A stretch of DNA of 64,000 nucleotides from Cranoglanis bouderius (Eukaryota; Chordata; Actinopteri; Siluriformes; Cranoglanididae). The position numbers and the translations under genes were made by a program. The notes beneath the pieces are model-generated. The model was not told where the DNA came from. It ran no database searches and worked only from the letters and a program-made list of their open reading frames with translations. The stretch spans positions 19,821,574-19,885,573 of the forward strand of contig CM042540.1 of NCBI GenBank assembly GCA_023630585.1, given 5' to 3'. Shown here in pieces: positions 21,201-38,400 of the stretch; the stretch's first letter is position 1; every line of letters begins with the position of its first letter.

Positions 21201-22361
21201 GAGCTTGTTTACTGCTATACACTCACGGCCACTTTAATAGGAACACCTGTACACCTGCTAATTCATACAATTATCCAATCAGCCAATCATGTGGCAGTAG
21301 CACAATGCATAAAATCATGCAGATACAGGTCAAGAGCATCAGATAATGTTTGCATCAGACATCAGAATGGGAAAGAAAAAAAACGTGATAACAGTGACTT
21401 TGCCAGGTTTGCGTGACATGGTTTGAGTACTTCAGGAACAAAAAGGCTGACCACCTGGGATTCTCACACACACCAGTCTCTAGAGTAAGACAGAATGGTG
21501 CGAAAAACAAAAAATCATCCAGTGAGTGGAAGTTCTGCTGGCAGAAAACCCTTGCTGATGGTCAGAGGAGAATCGCCACACTGGAAGTCTAAGGTAACTC
21601 AAATAACCACTCTTTACAAACATGCTGAGCAGAAAAGCATCTCAATACATGTTGCACCTTGAGATGGATGGGCTACAACAGCAGATGGCCACATCTGGCT
21701 CTGCTTCTGTCAGCCAAGAATAGGAATCTGTAGCTACAGTGGGCACAAACTCGACCGTTGAAGATTGGAAAAAAACATTGTCTGTTTTTCCCCCTGAATA
21801 TTCAACTGTCTAGTTTTGGTGACTCTGTGCCCACTGTAGCTACAGATTCCTTTTCTTGGATCACAGGAGTGGGAGACAATGTGGGTTTTGCTTTTTTAGC
21901 TTTATAAACCCCACTAACTAGAGTGGAAACCCATTAAAGCACATTAGAGTTTTAAAATCTTTTTTTTTTTTTTTTTGCATTTATTGCATAGTAATTTCTT
22001 GCTTAAACAATAGGGTAAGAAATGCTTTTCCTGTTTACTGTTCTGTAAATTTCTTTCTCTTGCAAAGCGCCTTCACAGTGAAATATTTTCATTCTAGCAT
22101 GCAACATTAAAAGAATAGGGTTTTTTTTTTTTTTTTTTTTGCTTTTATGAAGTTTACAGATTTAAGCACAAATACATTTCCATAAGTAAATGTAAATTTT
22201 CCAGTACAAAAGCAACTGGTGAATATTGATTATGATATCTATTGTTTTTAAAACCGACTTTATTAAAATTCACCTGTAGGTGTCTTGCCATAAACACATA
22301 AAAGGCCGTTGATAACTCATAATGCACTAATTTCTAAAAACAACAACAATAGTAACCACAC

Positions 22362-22414
<53 letters not shown>

Positions 22415-22975
22415 TGTTGCTTTAAATGTAAGAAAAAGTAGTTGAAATAAATTCTGCTTTTCTGATCTCTGCTTCATTGTTTTATATTTTGATGTATTGT
22501 GCAAATAAAAGTTACTGGTAATGGATTTGCCTTTTTTTAAACAATTATGCCTAATTGATTAATTGATATTACTTTCTAACACAATTTTTTGTCTCTCTCC
22601 ATCTCTTTCTTTTCCACCCTTACCTTTGATATGCATCTCATTCCGACACCAGTTGATGAAGTTGGACACGTTATCCCGGGCCAGAAACGTTGCAGGTTGA
22701 GCCGAGCTCATGAAAGTCACCCCGGAGGTGGGCAGGTGCACGCGCGTGCGGCCGCGTTTGTTCTGAAAGTCGGCGGCGGCGCGCGTCACGTTGTTGGCGT
22801 GAGCGCACAGGAGCGCGCCCGTCTCCAGCGCCTGCACCATGTTATTCACCGTAATGTCCACGCCGTACAAGTCCTTCAGCCACTCGGCCAGGTCTTCCTT
22901 CATCGCGTAGAGGTACTCCTCACACGACTTGTAAGGTCGGATGCTCTGCGTCGACGCGTGCTCAATTCCCGACAT
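11609..22975 (-). CDS. gas2l2: GAS2L2, growth arrest-specific 2-like cytoskeletal linker
   Basis: Six coding exons on the minus strand join in frame to 885 codons: 22975-22624, 19536-19325, 18123-18016, 17794-17698, 15986-15791, 13301-11609. GAS2L2 links actin and microtubules and, in vertebrates, is needed for orientation and stability of motile cilia. Seen: a calponin-homology domain (about residues 15-150; [38 protein letters not shown]-type block), a GAR domain split over three exons (about 185-258; [40 protein letters not shown]), then a long disordered tail with [24 protein letters not shown] and TRIPKP near the end. The tail motifs match human GAS2L2 rather than GAS2L1 or GAS2L3. TRIP fits the EB1-binding S/T-x-I-P motif. 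The start at 22975 follows the vertebrate N-terminus; an in-frame ATG at 23020 is possible. Human GAS2L2 is about 880 residues. Confidence 0.95.
14532..14613. repeat. Short hairpin element
   Basis: The outer arms aggaatgaaa and tttcattcct are perfectly inverted, and the inner words gctgttataggaaaataat and attatttttcagtaacagc pair nearly throughout. Similar hairpins are at 41300-41410 and 60915-61010. It is in the last gas2l2 intron. Confidence 0.7.
16291..16344 (+). mobile_element. Remnant of a non-LTR reverse transcriptase
   Basis: Eighteen codons translate to [16 protein letters not shown] with two leading residues. This is the conserved block GVPQGSxLGPLLF of L2/CR1/jockey-type reverse transcriptases. 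I could not follow the frame on either side, so only a scrap of an old LINE remains, in a gas2l2 intron. Confidence 0.5.
17639..17682. repeat. (TG)n microsatellite next to a gas2l2 exon
   Basis: About 22 TG units end 15 bases from the donor site of the gas2l2 exon at 17698-17794. Length changes here lie close to the 5' splice site. Confidence 0.9.
17955..17984. repeat. (GA)n microsatellite
   Basis: About 15 GA units just downstream (on the - strand) of gas2l2 exon 18016-18123. Confidence 0.85.
18152..18207. repeat. (CA)n microsatellite
   Basis: About 28 CA units with single interruptions at the right end. On the gas2l2 strand it lies about 30 bases upstream of the acceptor at 18123. Confidence 0.9.
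19048..19244. mobile_element. hAT-like MITE in gas2l2 intron
   Basis: The ends are inverted: CAGGGGTGGCCAATCTTATC at the left and gataagattggacacccctg at the right, with inner words gtgggtgcagg and ccacacctgcc also pairing. The flanking 8-mers atcaatga and atctatgg match at 6 of 8 positions, as expected for an aged hAT target duplication. Confidence 0.7.
21004..21186 (-). repeat. tRNA-derived SINE, antisense copy
   Basis: On the minus strand a tRNA-like head starts GGTAGCTCAGTGGTTAAG (A box) and contains GGTCAAACCCC where the B box is expected. It is followed by CACTGTTGGGCCCTTGAGC and then by GTCGCTCTGGATAAGGGCG and GCCAAATGCTGTAAATG. That 3' block is a very widespread teleost sequence from memory. 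The B box has lost the canonical GTTC core, so a functional Pol III gene is unlikely. Confidence 0.75.
21224..21880 (+). mobile_element. Tc1-like transposon fragment ending in a fold-back
   Basis: The left end (cggccactttaataggaaca) belongs to a common teleost Tc1 family with a CGGCCACTTTATTAGGAACACC-like terminus, and the fragment follows that element through the start of its transposase gene. Near 21770 the order breaks, and a piece of the same element follows in inverted orientation. The arms 21714-21747 and 21826-21859 are complementary, including 26 perfect base pairs (21722-21747 with 21826-21851). The catalytic part of the transposase is missing. Confidence 0.75.
22358..22411. repeat. 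(AAT)n microsatellite
   Basis: About 17 AAT units in the first coding intron of gas2l2. Confidence 0.9.
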
Positions 22976-23156
22976 GGCAAGAAAATGCGCCTTTAAACCG
23001 CGTCTAAAAATGAATCTCATTAAATCTCATTCATAATTAATTGTAATTGATACCTGCGTTCTCATCAACTCCAAATCCAAAAATCTTCTAAACGAACACT
23101 TCTGGTAGCCAGTGAGATTGGAAAGTTTGTGCTGGTTTTATTTTGGAGCTAGCCAT

Positions 23157-23172
23157 GTTGCCCTTGGTGACC
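23157..23172. promoter_or_regulatory. X-box-like RFX site upstream of gas2l2
   Basis: gttgcccttggtgacc is an imperfect inverted repeat fitting the RFX consensus GTNRCC-N0-3-RGYAAC with one mismatch. It lies about 180 bp upstream of the gas2l2 ATG. RFX factors drive cilium genes, and GAS2L2 is a cilium gene. That the site is functional is inferred. Confidence 0.45.
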
Positions 23173-23677
23173 AGACCAAACATTCCCCTTAACCATTTCA
23201 TCACCACCACAGAAACTCCTCTTTAACCGTGTTTAATAACAGGAAAGCAAGACATCTAGAAACTGGACTTCAAATAAAACAGGCCTACAGCTGAAGGACA
23301 CGTTCTCCTTATAATAAAAATAAAAATAAAAACAAATAAACAAAAAAAGTAGCATTCGACTTGCTACTGTTGCCTGTTTCCACACCTTTTCTCACTACAA
23401 GACTGAAATGAGATCATAAAATGAATTAACTCTTACATGTAAGTGGCCTGTTGCTAAATCAACACAGCACGATTAAGTATCAGAATAAATTAAGATTTTC
23501 ACGTTATCCCTTCCTGGGGCATAGTCAAGTTCAAATGAAAGCATTACAAAGAAGTGAACTGTTAGAACCGTCACATGTTTAAATGTAATATGTTGTCTTC
23601 GAATCTGTTTATAGATCAATGTGCTGTAATCCACCATGGAAAAAAAAAAACATTTCTGGATACTTTACACATTCTGT

Positions 23678-23875
23678 ACACTCTCAGAAAAAAAAAAAAA
23701 GTACTAATCTGTACCTTCTCTTGTCACTAGGCTGGTACCATCAAGCGTACCTCTTTTGTACCTTTAGTGTATCTTTTGAATGCGAATGTGAAAATAGTGT
23801 ACCTTTAAAAATGATTTAAGGTACATAATTGGACCTTGAGAACCTCTTATGCACCTTTAATTAACTTCGAGTAGC

Positions 23876-23912
<37 letters not shown>

Positions 23913-23990
23913 TTCCAGGTACAAAAGATGTACCCTTAACGTTATCACCCAAATGACCAGGAAGGGTAGTTCACTAGTGCAAATGTATAC
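23678..23990. repeat. MITE-like repeat rich in GTACC words, second copy
   Basis: The left end cactctcagaaaaaaa, several gtacct words, the shared core ttaaggtacataattggacc and an internal (CA)15 run (23881-23911). Related to 9590-9890; the target duplication is not clear. Confidence 0.6.
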
Positions 23991-24266
23991 CTAAATCATG
24001 AATAGTATGTAGTCTTTAAATTTGTATACCAATAGAACAGCTCTAACATCAAAATATAAAATTAGAATCTCCATAGTGCACATGTACTCCATCATTAAAG
24101 CCAAACTTCGCCCTCTATATGAATGTAAATGACAGTAAATGCTAATGAGAATCAAACAGGCAGAATATTATATACATAAAATTATGTACTGTATACAACA
24201 TAACAGCCTGCAATTATTCTGATTAAGATTAGCATTCAGGTTCATATCAGCATCACTGGGCTACTA

Positions 24267-30007
<5,741 letters not shown>

Positions 30008-30602
30008 TCCAAAACAAATTGCGACTTGGAACTTCAATTATATTTCCATGTACTGGGGATTTCCACAGAGTTGTCTGATTTACTTCCACATCCAAGACTT
30101 TGCCTGCCAAGCCAAGGGAAAACCAATCAACAAGCTTTGGATTCGGGTTGGACCTTTAACGTGACTTTTATTCTATGATCAGGGAATAATTTATAAGATT
30201 TCCTCTTTTTTACTGTTGCAGAGATCATGCAAACAGAAATTACCTCCATTGAAAAATTTACCCCAAAAAATTCCACTCAGTACGTCTATTATTAGTATTA
30301 TTATTATAGTGTATACGCTTACATCTTTCAAACTGTATGTTTATTTTTAGCAGGAAGTTAAACAACGTGAAAGTGAAATTCTGCCAACAACAGACGATGG
30401 GATGCCCAACCGCTTTAAAAATATTACAACAGCCAGTGACAACAGAGATTTCTAAGATTGACAGTACAACTGGCCAATCAGAGGCTGGATTGAGAACTAC
30501 GAGCGCATGCTCGGTACAGTCCCGGAAGTAGCGCAGTTCTGTAGGCTTCGGTCACCCTCCATCTTGTGGATACCGCGGCTACTGAAAAAAACATACATAA
30601 AA
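30008..30602. promoter_or_regulatory. Shared head-to-head promoter of fam98 and hnrnpul1
   Basis: The fam98 ATG (30007, - strand) and the likely first non-coding exon of hnrnpul1 are about 500 bp apart. Near 30520-30600 there is an ETS-type cccggaagta and an inverted YY1-type ccatcttg (30559-30566), then a donor aaaag|gtatgg at 30602 that fits a 5' UTR exon spliced to the acceptor at 31151. Compact bidirectional promoters of housekeeping genes commonly look like this. Transcription starts are inferred. Confidence 0.6.
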
Positions 30603-31199
30603 GGTATGGTCACAGCTTTCAACCAACAAAAAAAGTCGTCTGTTGCTCGTTTTATATCAGCCGTATTAATTCTGTAACTTGTGCATGACATTAATTTTAG
30701 TGGTTTGCACTTTAAAAGCTTTGCTTAGTCTTAGCATTGGCTAACTTGCTAGTTTAGCTAACGCAGTGGAGCCTAAATTAAACCGGGTGTTTTAATATTT
30801 TAATGAGTGTAACGCATAGGTGATGCATGCACACAGGAATAACGCTCATGGATATTTTGCTGACCAGAATTCTTGTTAGCTAGCTAGCTGGAAGAAGAAA
30901 AGTGAAAATATATTTAGCAACTACCTTGCAATTGCTCAGCTAACAAGCCGACTGTGCGCCAGTAACGGCTAAACCACAAATCGCCCCCTGTTCACTATAG
31001 CGCTGCACTTTACATTGCGTCAAGTAAAGTGTTGTACGCGCTACCCAGTGCACTCGGTGTATAAATATGGCGGCATTTGGAATGCGGTCAATGTTTACGG
31101 ATCGTAATGAATGGCTGAAAGTCCCGCTTGTTTTTGTTTTACTGCTTGCAGGGTGACAGGTTTCCGTTTGGCGGGACTGGTGAGTGAGTAAACGAAAAC

Positions 31200-32399
31200 A
31201 TGAGCACGCTGAACGTGAAGAAGCTCAAAGTGAATGAGCTGAAAGAGGAGCTGCAGCGTCGTGGCCTGGACACTCGGGGTCTGAAGGCAGATTTAGCGGA
31301 CAGGCTGCAGGCGGCACTGGACGCCGAGGCCGCCGGAGCAGCAGCAGCAGAAGAAGAAGAGCAGGAAGCCCAGGAGGAGGAGGCGGGAGAGGAGTGCGGG
31401 GGCGGAGGTAAACTGTTTGTTGTTGGTTACTGTGTGGGCGGAGCTAAATGCAAAATAAGGATGGTGTCCACATACTTTTTACAACTGAACTCTCCACCAA
31501 ACAAAATGTAAATTTGAAAACATTGTATATCATGTTACATATCACAGCACGTCGTTTTTTTTTTTTTAATTGATTAAAGTTAACATTATTTATACTAATT
31601 AATTAGGCTTATGATAATGAAATAATTACCATAACAACATTGATATTAGGCGATAATATATCAGTCTGGGACTTGGGACTTGGATATACGTCACAGACCC
31701 CACATTGAGAATCATGGATATACATATAGACAACATCAGAAGCAAATTGACACTAGGAGAGTACTGTTACATCGGTAGTATCTTTACAGTTTGACCACTG
31801 CTCCTTGGGATGCTCATGCAGTACGAGTACACAATACATTTTGCAAGAATGCTGTATGTCATACACTTGTGCTGTATGTTATCTTTCTCCAGAATTTGAT
31901 GCTGGCGTATCGGGTAACGGAGGAGCCGACATGCCTCAGTATGACGATGGCAACAGCGGCTGTCAGAACCAAGAACAGGAGGCAAACGACGAGGAAGATG
32001 ACAGTAACGAGAACGGTGCTGCTGATGTCAGATCGACTGACTTCGCCTCAGACGATCTGGACCCACCAAAGCAAGGCTTCGGGCAGCAGATACAACAAGG
32101 ATACGACGAGGATCAAGAAGCCAGTTGGAGCGATGAAGAGCCAGCTAAGAGCCAGGGCTCTCAGGATCCTGAGGTGAAGCAGGAGGACGAGGAGCCAGTT
32201 GCACAACAGGAGCAGTTTGAGGAAGCAGAGGAGCAGTTTAAGGAAGCACAGGAGCAGCCAGAAGTCAAACAGCCAGAAACAGAACAGTCTCTGCAGCAGG
32301 TGACCAGTGTAAAAGGTGAGTCTTATACTAATCCATAATATTTCATATACAAATGATAGACTTAACCCTGAAGTACTGAATGGAGAATCATCAACTCGT

Positions 32400-32434
<35 letters not shown>

Positions 32435-35400
32435 CTTTGGGCAAAAATGGATTCATGAACAGTCCTTGTTGTAAATTTATTTATGCACAAAGTACTAAGC
32501 AAGAATGTGTTTTGTGATAAGGGGTGCCATTTGTTTTTCTATTAAATAAAAGCGGAGTCAAAGAAGGAAGATGACGCGCCGCAGCAGGAAGAGGCAGCAA
32601 ATGAATGGACACCCATGGAAGGTGACCGAGCAGCTCAGGTTAAAACGGAAGATGACCAGCAGACATCACAGAGCCGCAAAAGACCCTACGACGATGGCCG
32701 TGGATACGGATACTATGAGCATCGTGAAGACAGGAGGTACAACCCATGCCTATATTCATCCTTTACTTCTCCTCCTTGTTCTTTATCCTGTCTGGACGCA
32801 CACTTCTCTGTTTGTTCCGCAGGGGGCGGTCGCCTCAGCCTCCAGCCGAGGAAGAGGAGGAAGACTTTGATGAAAACCTTGTAGCTATTGACACCTGTGA
32901 GTACAAAGTGAAAAGCACAGTTGCGTGTTCTGTGTAATAATATCCATTCCTTCGATTGTTGTCGTTGGTGTATTAACTCACAGGTTGCATTTTTCTTTTT
33001 TTCTTTTTTTAAATACAGATAACTGCGACCTGCATTTCAAGGTGGCTCGAGACCGGTACAGTGGCTACCCGCTTACCATCGAGGGGTTTGCATATTTGTG
33101 GGCAGGTGCCCGAGCTACTTACGGTGTTTCCAAAGGACGTATATGCTTTGAAATGAAGGTAATAATAGGGAAATAGGAGGAACATATTCTTAAAGTCATT
33201 CATGTATATATTGTTTTCTGTATGCCCTAAACAATAAAGACATTTCCCCCGTTTAGATCAATGAGGAGATCGCAGTAAAGCACCTCCCCGCCAGTGAGCC
33301 TGATCCCCATGTGGTGAGAATCGGGTGGTCTTTGGACTCCTGTAGCACCCAGCTTGGTGAGTGGATAAGGAAACTACGTCTTTTTACTGATTTACCTGTT
33401 TTGTTATATCTGACATATTGATTGGGCAGCTTGGACTTGAAACTTGAGAACCTGGTCTAGAAGAAAACTGATAGCAGAAGTTGTTATCTATAGATTAAAG
33501 GAACACGGCAGCGTTTTTCATCCTAATCTCTGTCCGCCACATCTGAAACAATCGGCGATGGAAAAAATTGGTTATTTATTGGTTGTTATCTATTTTTCAT
33601 CTTATAGGAGAGGAACCGTTCTCCTATGGCTATGGTGGAACCGGCAAGAAATCCTCTAACTGTAAATTCGAGGACTATGGAGAGAGGTTTGGTGAAAATG
33701 ATGTCATTGGCTGCTACCTTGTGAGTATTTTTTTTCTTCTGGTAGTCAGTAACAGTGAAGCAAGTCAGTTCTAGGTCTGGATAGACAGTGCAATTCAAGG
33801 TCATTCCCTCACAGTGATGTCTTGTTCCTTCATTCAGGACTTTGAGAGCGGAGAGCAAGTGGAGATGGCGTTCTCCAAAAATGGCAAGTGGCTTGGGCAG
33901 TGCTACCGCATCTCTCGCGAGCAACTGGCCGGTCGTCCTCTCTTCCCGCACATCCTGGTGAAGAACTGCGCCATAGAGTTCAACTTCGGACAGAAGGAAG
34001 AGCCATATTTCCCCCCGCCTGAGGGCTACACGTTCATTCAGGAGTTGGCGCTGCAAGACAGAAGCAGAGGAAAGGTTGGGCCAGCTACCAAAGCAGAGTG
34101 TGAGGTATCCTCATCGCTTCATATCAGTGTTTCAGTTCTATCAAGAGAGACTCAATGTAATAAGAATATTATTTTAGATAAATATGTGCTTAGCAGAAAA
34201 TCTAACTCTTGTTTGAATATGCTCGAGTTCAACTACATCTTGTAGAAGAGTAACGATGGTTTCTTCCTCATGTCGTCACTCGATTAGGGGTTCGAGATCT
34301 AAATCTACATCCAGATTCCTGTAAATACAATGACCAGTAAATACAATATACTGTAATACATTGTTCTCTCCTCAGATCCTAATGATGGTAGGACTACCTG
34401 GCAGTGGAAAGACCACATGGGCCATTAAGCACTCCAAGGAGAATCCTGAGAAGAAGTTTAATATACTGGGTACCAATGCCATAATGGACAAGATGAAGGT
34501 AAGAACGTATTACACGTCTCCTGTCAATCAGGCCCCTTATAACGTTCCCTCTCGACTCTTTGTTTGCTTGTCTTTCCAGGTGATGGGACTCCGTCGCCAG
34601 AGGAACTATGCTGGGCGCTGGGACATTCTTATCTCACAGGCCACGCAGTGCCTCAATCGCCTCATCCAGATCGCTGCTCGCAAGAAACGTAACTACATCC
34701 TGGACCAGGTACTGTCATTTCCGCCTTCCGCCCCCTGCAACATTCCCAACCCCCACACCCTACTGCTGGTCCCAATGCACATGTTCATTAATGTTCCTCT
34801 GCTCTCTCTATAGCACAAAAGCACCCGTGCAGACCAATTTATTATGTCACGCTTCATTCCATTGTTGCCATATTCTCATTTGTTTTCCTTTTTTGGTATT
34901 GCTTAAAATGAAAGAAGAGCAGGAAAGATTTGTAGTAGATTATTATACTTTCATACTGAATATGTTTTCGGTTTCTACTTATTTTTTTATACTGTATGTG
35001 TTGTTATAAAGAGATGCCACACTGTACAGATAGTCCATGTCATTAGTAAGATGTTGAAAAACAAGTAATCACAGCCTGGTGAGTAAGAAAACACCTTCTG
35101 TTGCTATGGTAATCATAAAAAAATCCAACATCTTTTCGATGTTTATGAGTAGATTTACTTGGAAGTGTTGAATGTTGTTTTTAAAATGAACCTCAAGGTA
35201 AGTGGAACTAACCACGTTGAAGTTTCCAGGTCAGATTCAGACAAGTTGTGTTAAGGTAGGTAAGGGTCACATGGATGTACTTTGGGTCCTTAAGGAAATT
35301 GTAAGTATTGGAAGGTAGGTGATAAGTGTGTGTCTGTGCTGGGCATAGCAGGACTTTTGAAAGTTGGGTAAGTATAGGTAAGTAAGGGGACCCAGGAAAG

Positions 35401-38400
35401 AGTAGACCCCCTGCATGCTGGCAGTATCTTAAAAAAGTTATTGAATGATATCCTATTTGCACTGAAGTTCAGTTGCATGACTTGTAGTTAGTTCAGTTAG
35501 CATTCCTAACACATTTCTGGTTACTTGGATGATGTTATGACAGGAGACTGATTAAAATCATGCTGGCTTGGTAAGGCGTGGCAGTATCAGCGACTAATTT
35601 GACATGTAGACAACAACTTGGATCTTCTGTAGAAATGGAAATCACAGGAAATGATTCAGTTTAGTTGTCCTATTCGGCTTGTCAGTGTTTGGCGACTTAC
35701 ATTTGCTCACTATGATGTAAAAGAAGTTTTTGCAGAAGAAATATAACACTAGTATCTGTAGAGAAGAAATTTGGGTCCCCTTTTCTACTAAAAAAACAAA
35801 CAAACAAAACTGTTTGGATGAAACTTTGCTTCACTCCAGTCTCCAAGGTAAGTGAAATTCGGGGTTGTGAGAGGCAACCACTAGTCATTCCTGGACAGTA
35901 ACTATAGCCATGAAAAGAAAAAAAAAACTCTCACTTTCATTGTTGCAGGAATCCCAAACCCCTCCTTCGGAACGCAAAGCCGTAACAAAAGCAAACAACT
36001 GAACAATAATGAATGAACAAGCTTCTACTTCTTTCTTGTCACCATTGCTAGACAAATGTATATGGATCAGCCCAGAGACGAAAAATGCGTCCTTTTGAAG
36101 GGTTTCAACGCAAGGCTATTGTAATTTGTCCCACGGATGAGGATTTAAAAGAGCGAACATTAAAGCGAACTGATGAGGAAGGGAAGGATGTACCCGATCA
36201 TGCTGTGTTAGAAATGAAAGGTAGGAATGCCATGGATACCCCAAAAAAAAAAAAAAAAAAAAAACAATGCTTCAAACTACACACCCAGATCTGCTTTTTT
36301 TGCTGTATTTTTGTTTGTTGGTTTTTTTTCTTTCTATTTTTAATTCTAGTTTTTCTTCAAAATTGGACGACCCCCTTGCTGCCTCCTTCTGTTTTGCCAG
36401 ATAAAAGAGCTACTTTTCTATTCCTGTTCTTTTATTTTCGTCCTGTTCTCTCTTTTAACCCTATTTCCTGCATTTCATGTCAGTACACCTGCATACCAAT
36501 ATGCAGAATATGAAGTTATCCAGGGTATCAGCGGGCTATTAAAAAAGGTATAAAAAGCTTTGTAAATGTTTATATCCGTTCCTGATCTATAAGAAAAAGT
36601 TCTTTTTAGAACCTATATGACTACTATTCAAAATATTGATCTAATTTGACTTTCGTAAGCATTTTCAAATTTATTTACGTATGTTTAACTACTAATTTTG
36701 CGTGTACACATATATGTGGTGGTCTAGGAAAACCTGTCAGATGTGGCTGTGGCTAAATGAGAAATGGAAGTAGCTATATAGATAGACACAAATACAATAA
36801 TACACTAATCAGTGTGAAAAGTGGTTGTTTGATTAACATGTTACATGCTAAGCTTCGTGCTAACTCTAACTGTGCTAGCTGTGTACACTCGATCGCCAAC
36901 GAGCTCTGCTACTTTGCTCCAAGCTTTTTCCAAGCTTTTCTTCGTAATGTCTCTATACACGTTTATTGTACAAGATGAAACCACAGTTATTCTTCCAGTT
37001 CTTCCTCCGTTTTCGCTGTAGTTCAGACCACATGCACCATATGACTGGTTCAAGGAATCATTCGAGACATTTGTTTATATTTGTCGCTTTACTGTGTTGG
37101 ACATAATTTGCATAGAATTGAGAAGCTCAATTCAAAGTCGCCTGTGGTGCCGTGGCTTTGTAACTTTGTAGCCATATCGCGCCCGTACATAGAAAATAAA
37201 TATTCGCCTGTCGCTTCGTGAACATAAGGTAAGCGTGATTTCCTAATCCTCAGCGGATGTCAAGCTTTTTTAAGTGGCCACAATTGAAAAGGAATCTTTA
37301 CATGCAGTTCTTCCTCTCATCTCACCTTTGGAAGTAGCTACAATTTAACCGCTCTATATTGAGACGTGCGAAAGAAAGCCTGTAGTTTTCAGTGCTATAT
37401 ATAGTAGAAAATGTTCTTTTTTTCCAACATGTGAAGGTTTTTCCCACACCACCACACCAAGTCTCTTTGACTTGTAATGCACTGCCAAGTTTTATTTATT
37501 TATTTTCTTTAAACATACGTTCTTCCAAAATATCCAAGATGTAAACCCGCAATGAACACTTAGTCATGATACTCGGACTTGCTGGACATATTGGTTTTTC
37601 GTTGCTTTTGTGTCTCCAGTTAACATAAATGTAAATGTGGCATTGAAAAAGTCTAAATGAAATTTGCTGATGCCTGCAGATACCCTGTTATTAATTGGCT
37701 TATATCAATTCCTAAGTAATTTCCAGAATGGATGAATAATTACGCTTTTAGGTAGTTGTTTTTAATTGTTTTGTTAGTGTAAGTATCCTTAAACTCTTTT
37801 TCTGGCAACTGTCTTTGTTTTCTTTCCCTTATATATATTTATATATTTTCATCGTTTACCCTTAATGCAGGACAAGTTTTGCCTTGGTCAACTAAGGCAA
37901 TATTTGTCCAAGGTCCCCCCCCGCCCCCCCGACTGTCCTAATACATCTTCTCCTTTCTATTTCTTATCTTCCCCTCTTTCCCTGCCCCCTTATTTAATGT
38001 TTAGTTTTGGCCACTACTGAACGATGCTAATGCTGATGCTCTTTATTTTCTCGACAACGCGGCCGTTCTCTCCCTCACTGCGTGCCCTCTGCCGCCCTCA
38101 GCCAACTTCGTGCTGCCTGATTCCGGCGAGTTCCTGGACGAGGTGATCTTCATCGAGCTGCAGCGCGAGGAGGCCGACACACTCATCAAGCAGTACAACG
38201 AGGAGGGCCGAAAGGCTGGCCCGCCGCCCGACAAGCGCATCGATAGTCGGCCCGGAGGCTTCCGTGGCCGTGGATTCCAGCGCTACGAGCACCAGGGCGC
38301 GCCACAGGGAACACGAGGCTCGTATCAGACCCGCGGCAGTTCTGGAGGAGCTGGCTACCGAGGAGGTAACAGACCTTTCTTTTCTTTCTGGTCAAAATTT

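Larger units (their letters stand above)
22976..24266. other. Spacer between gas2l2 start and fam98 end, with gas2l2 promoter
   Basis: Both flanking genes are on the minus strand, so this holds the gas2l2 5' region and the fam98 3' UTR. Besides the X-box-like site and one MITE-like repeat, I see no coding sequence. Confidence 0.6.

Noticed and set aside
22589..22996. 135-codon open frame on the + strand
   Set aside because: It is antisense to the GC-rich CH-domain exon of gas2l2; the minus-strand frame has clear homology and splice sites.
35941..36000. Possible alternative exon after tgttgcag at 35949 in hnrnpul1
   Set aside because: An acceptor-like sequence exists, but the following stretch has no matching donor nearby and no counterpart in the known protein.
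36841..37053. Minus-strand frame of 70 codons with a [15 protein letters not shown] stretch resembling a MADF/SANT-type domain
   Set aside because: Only a short match, inside a long hnrnpul1 intron, without splice partners. It may be a remnant of a Harbinger-type element, but I cannot support that.
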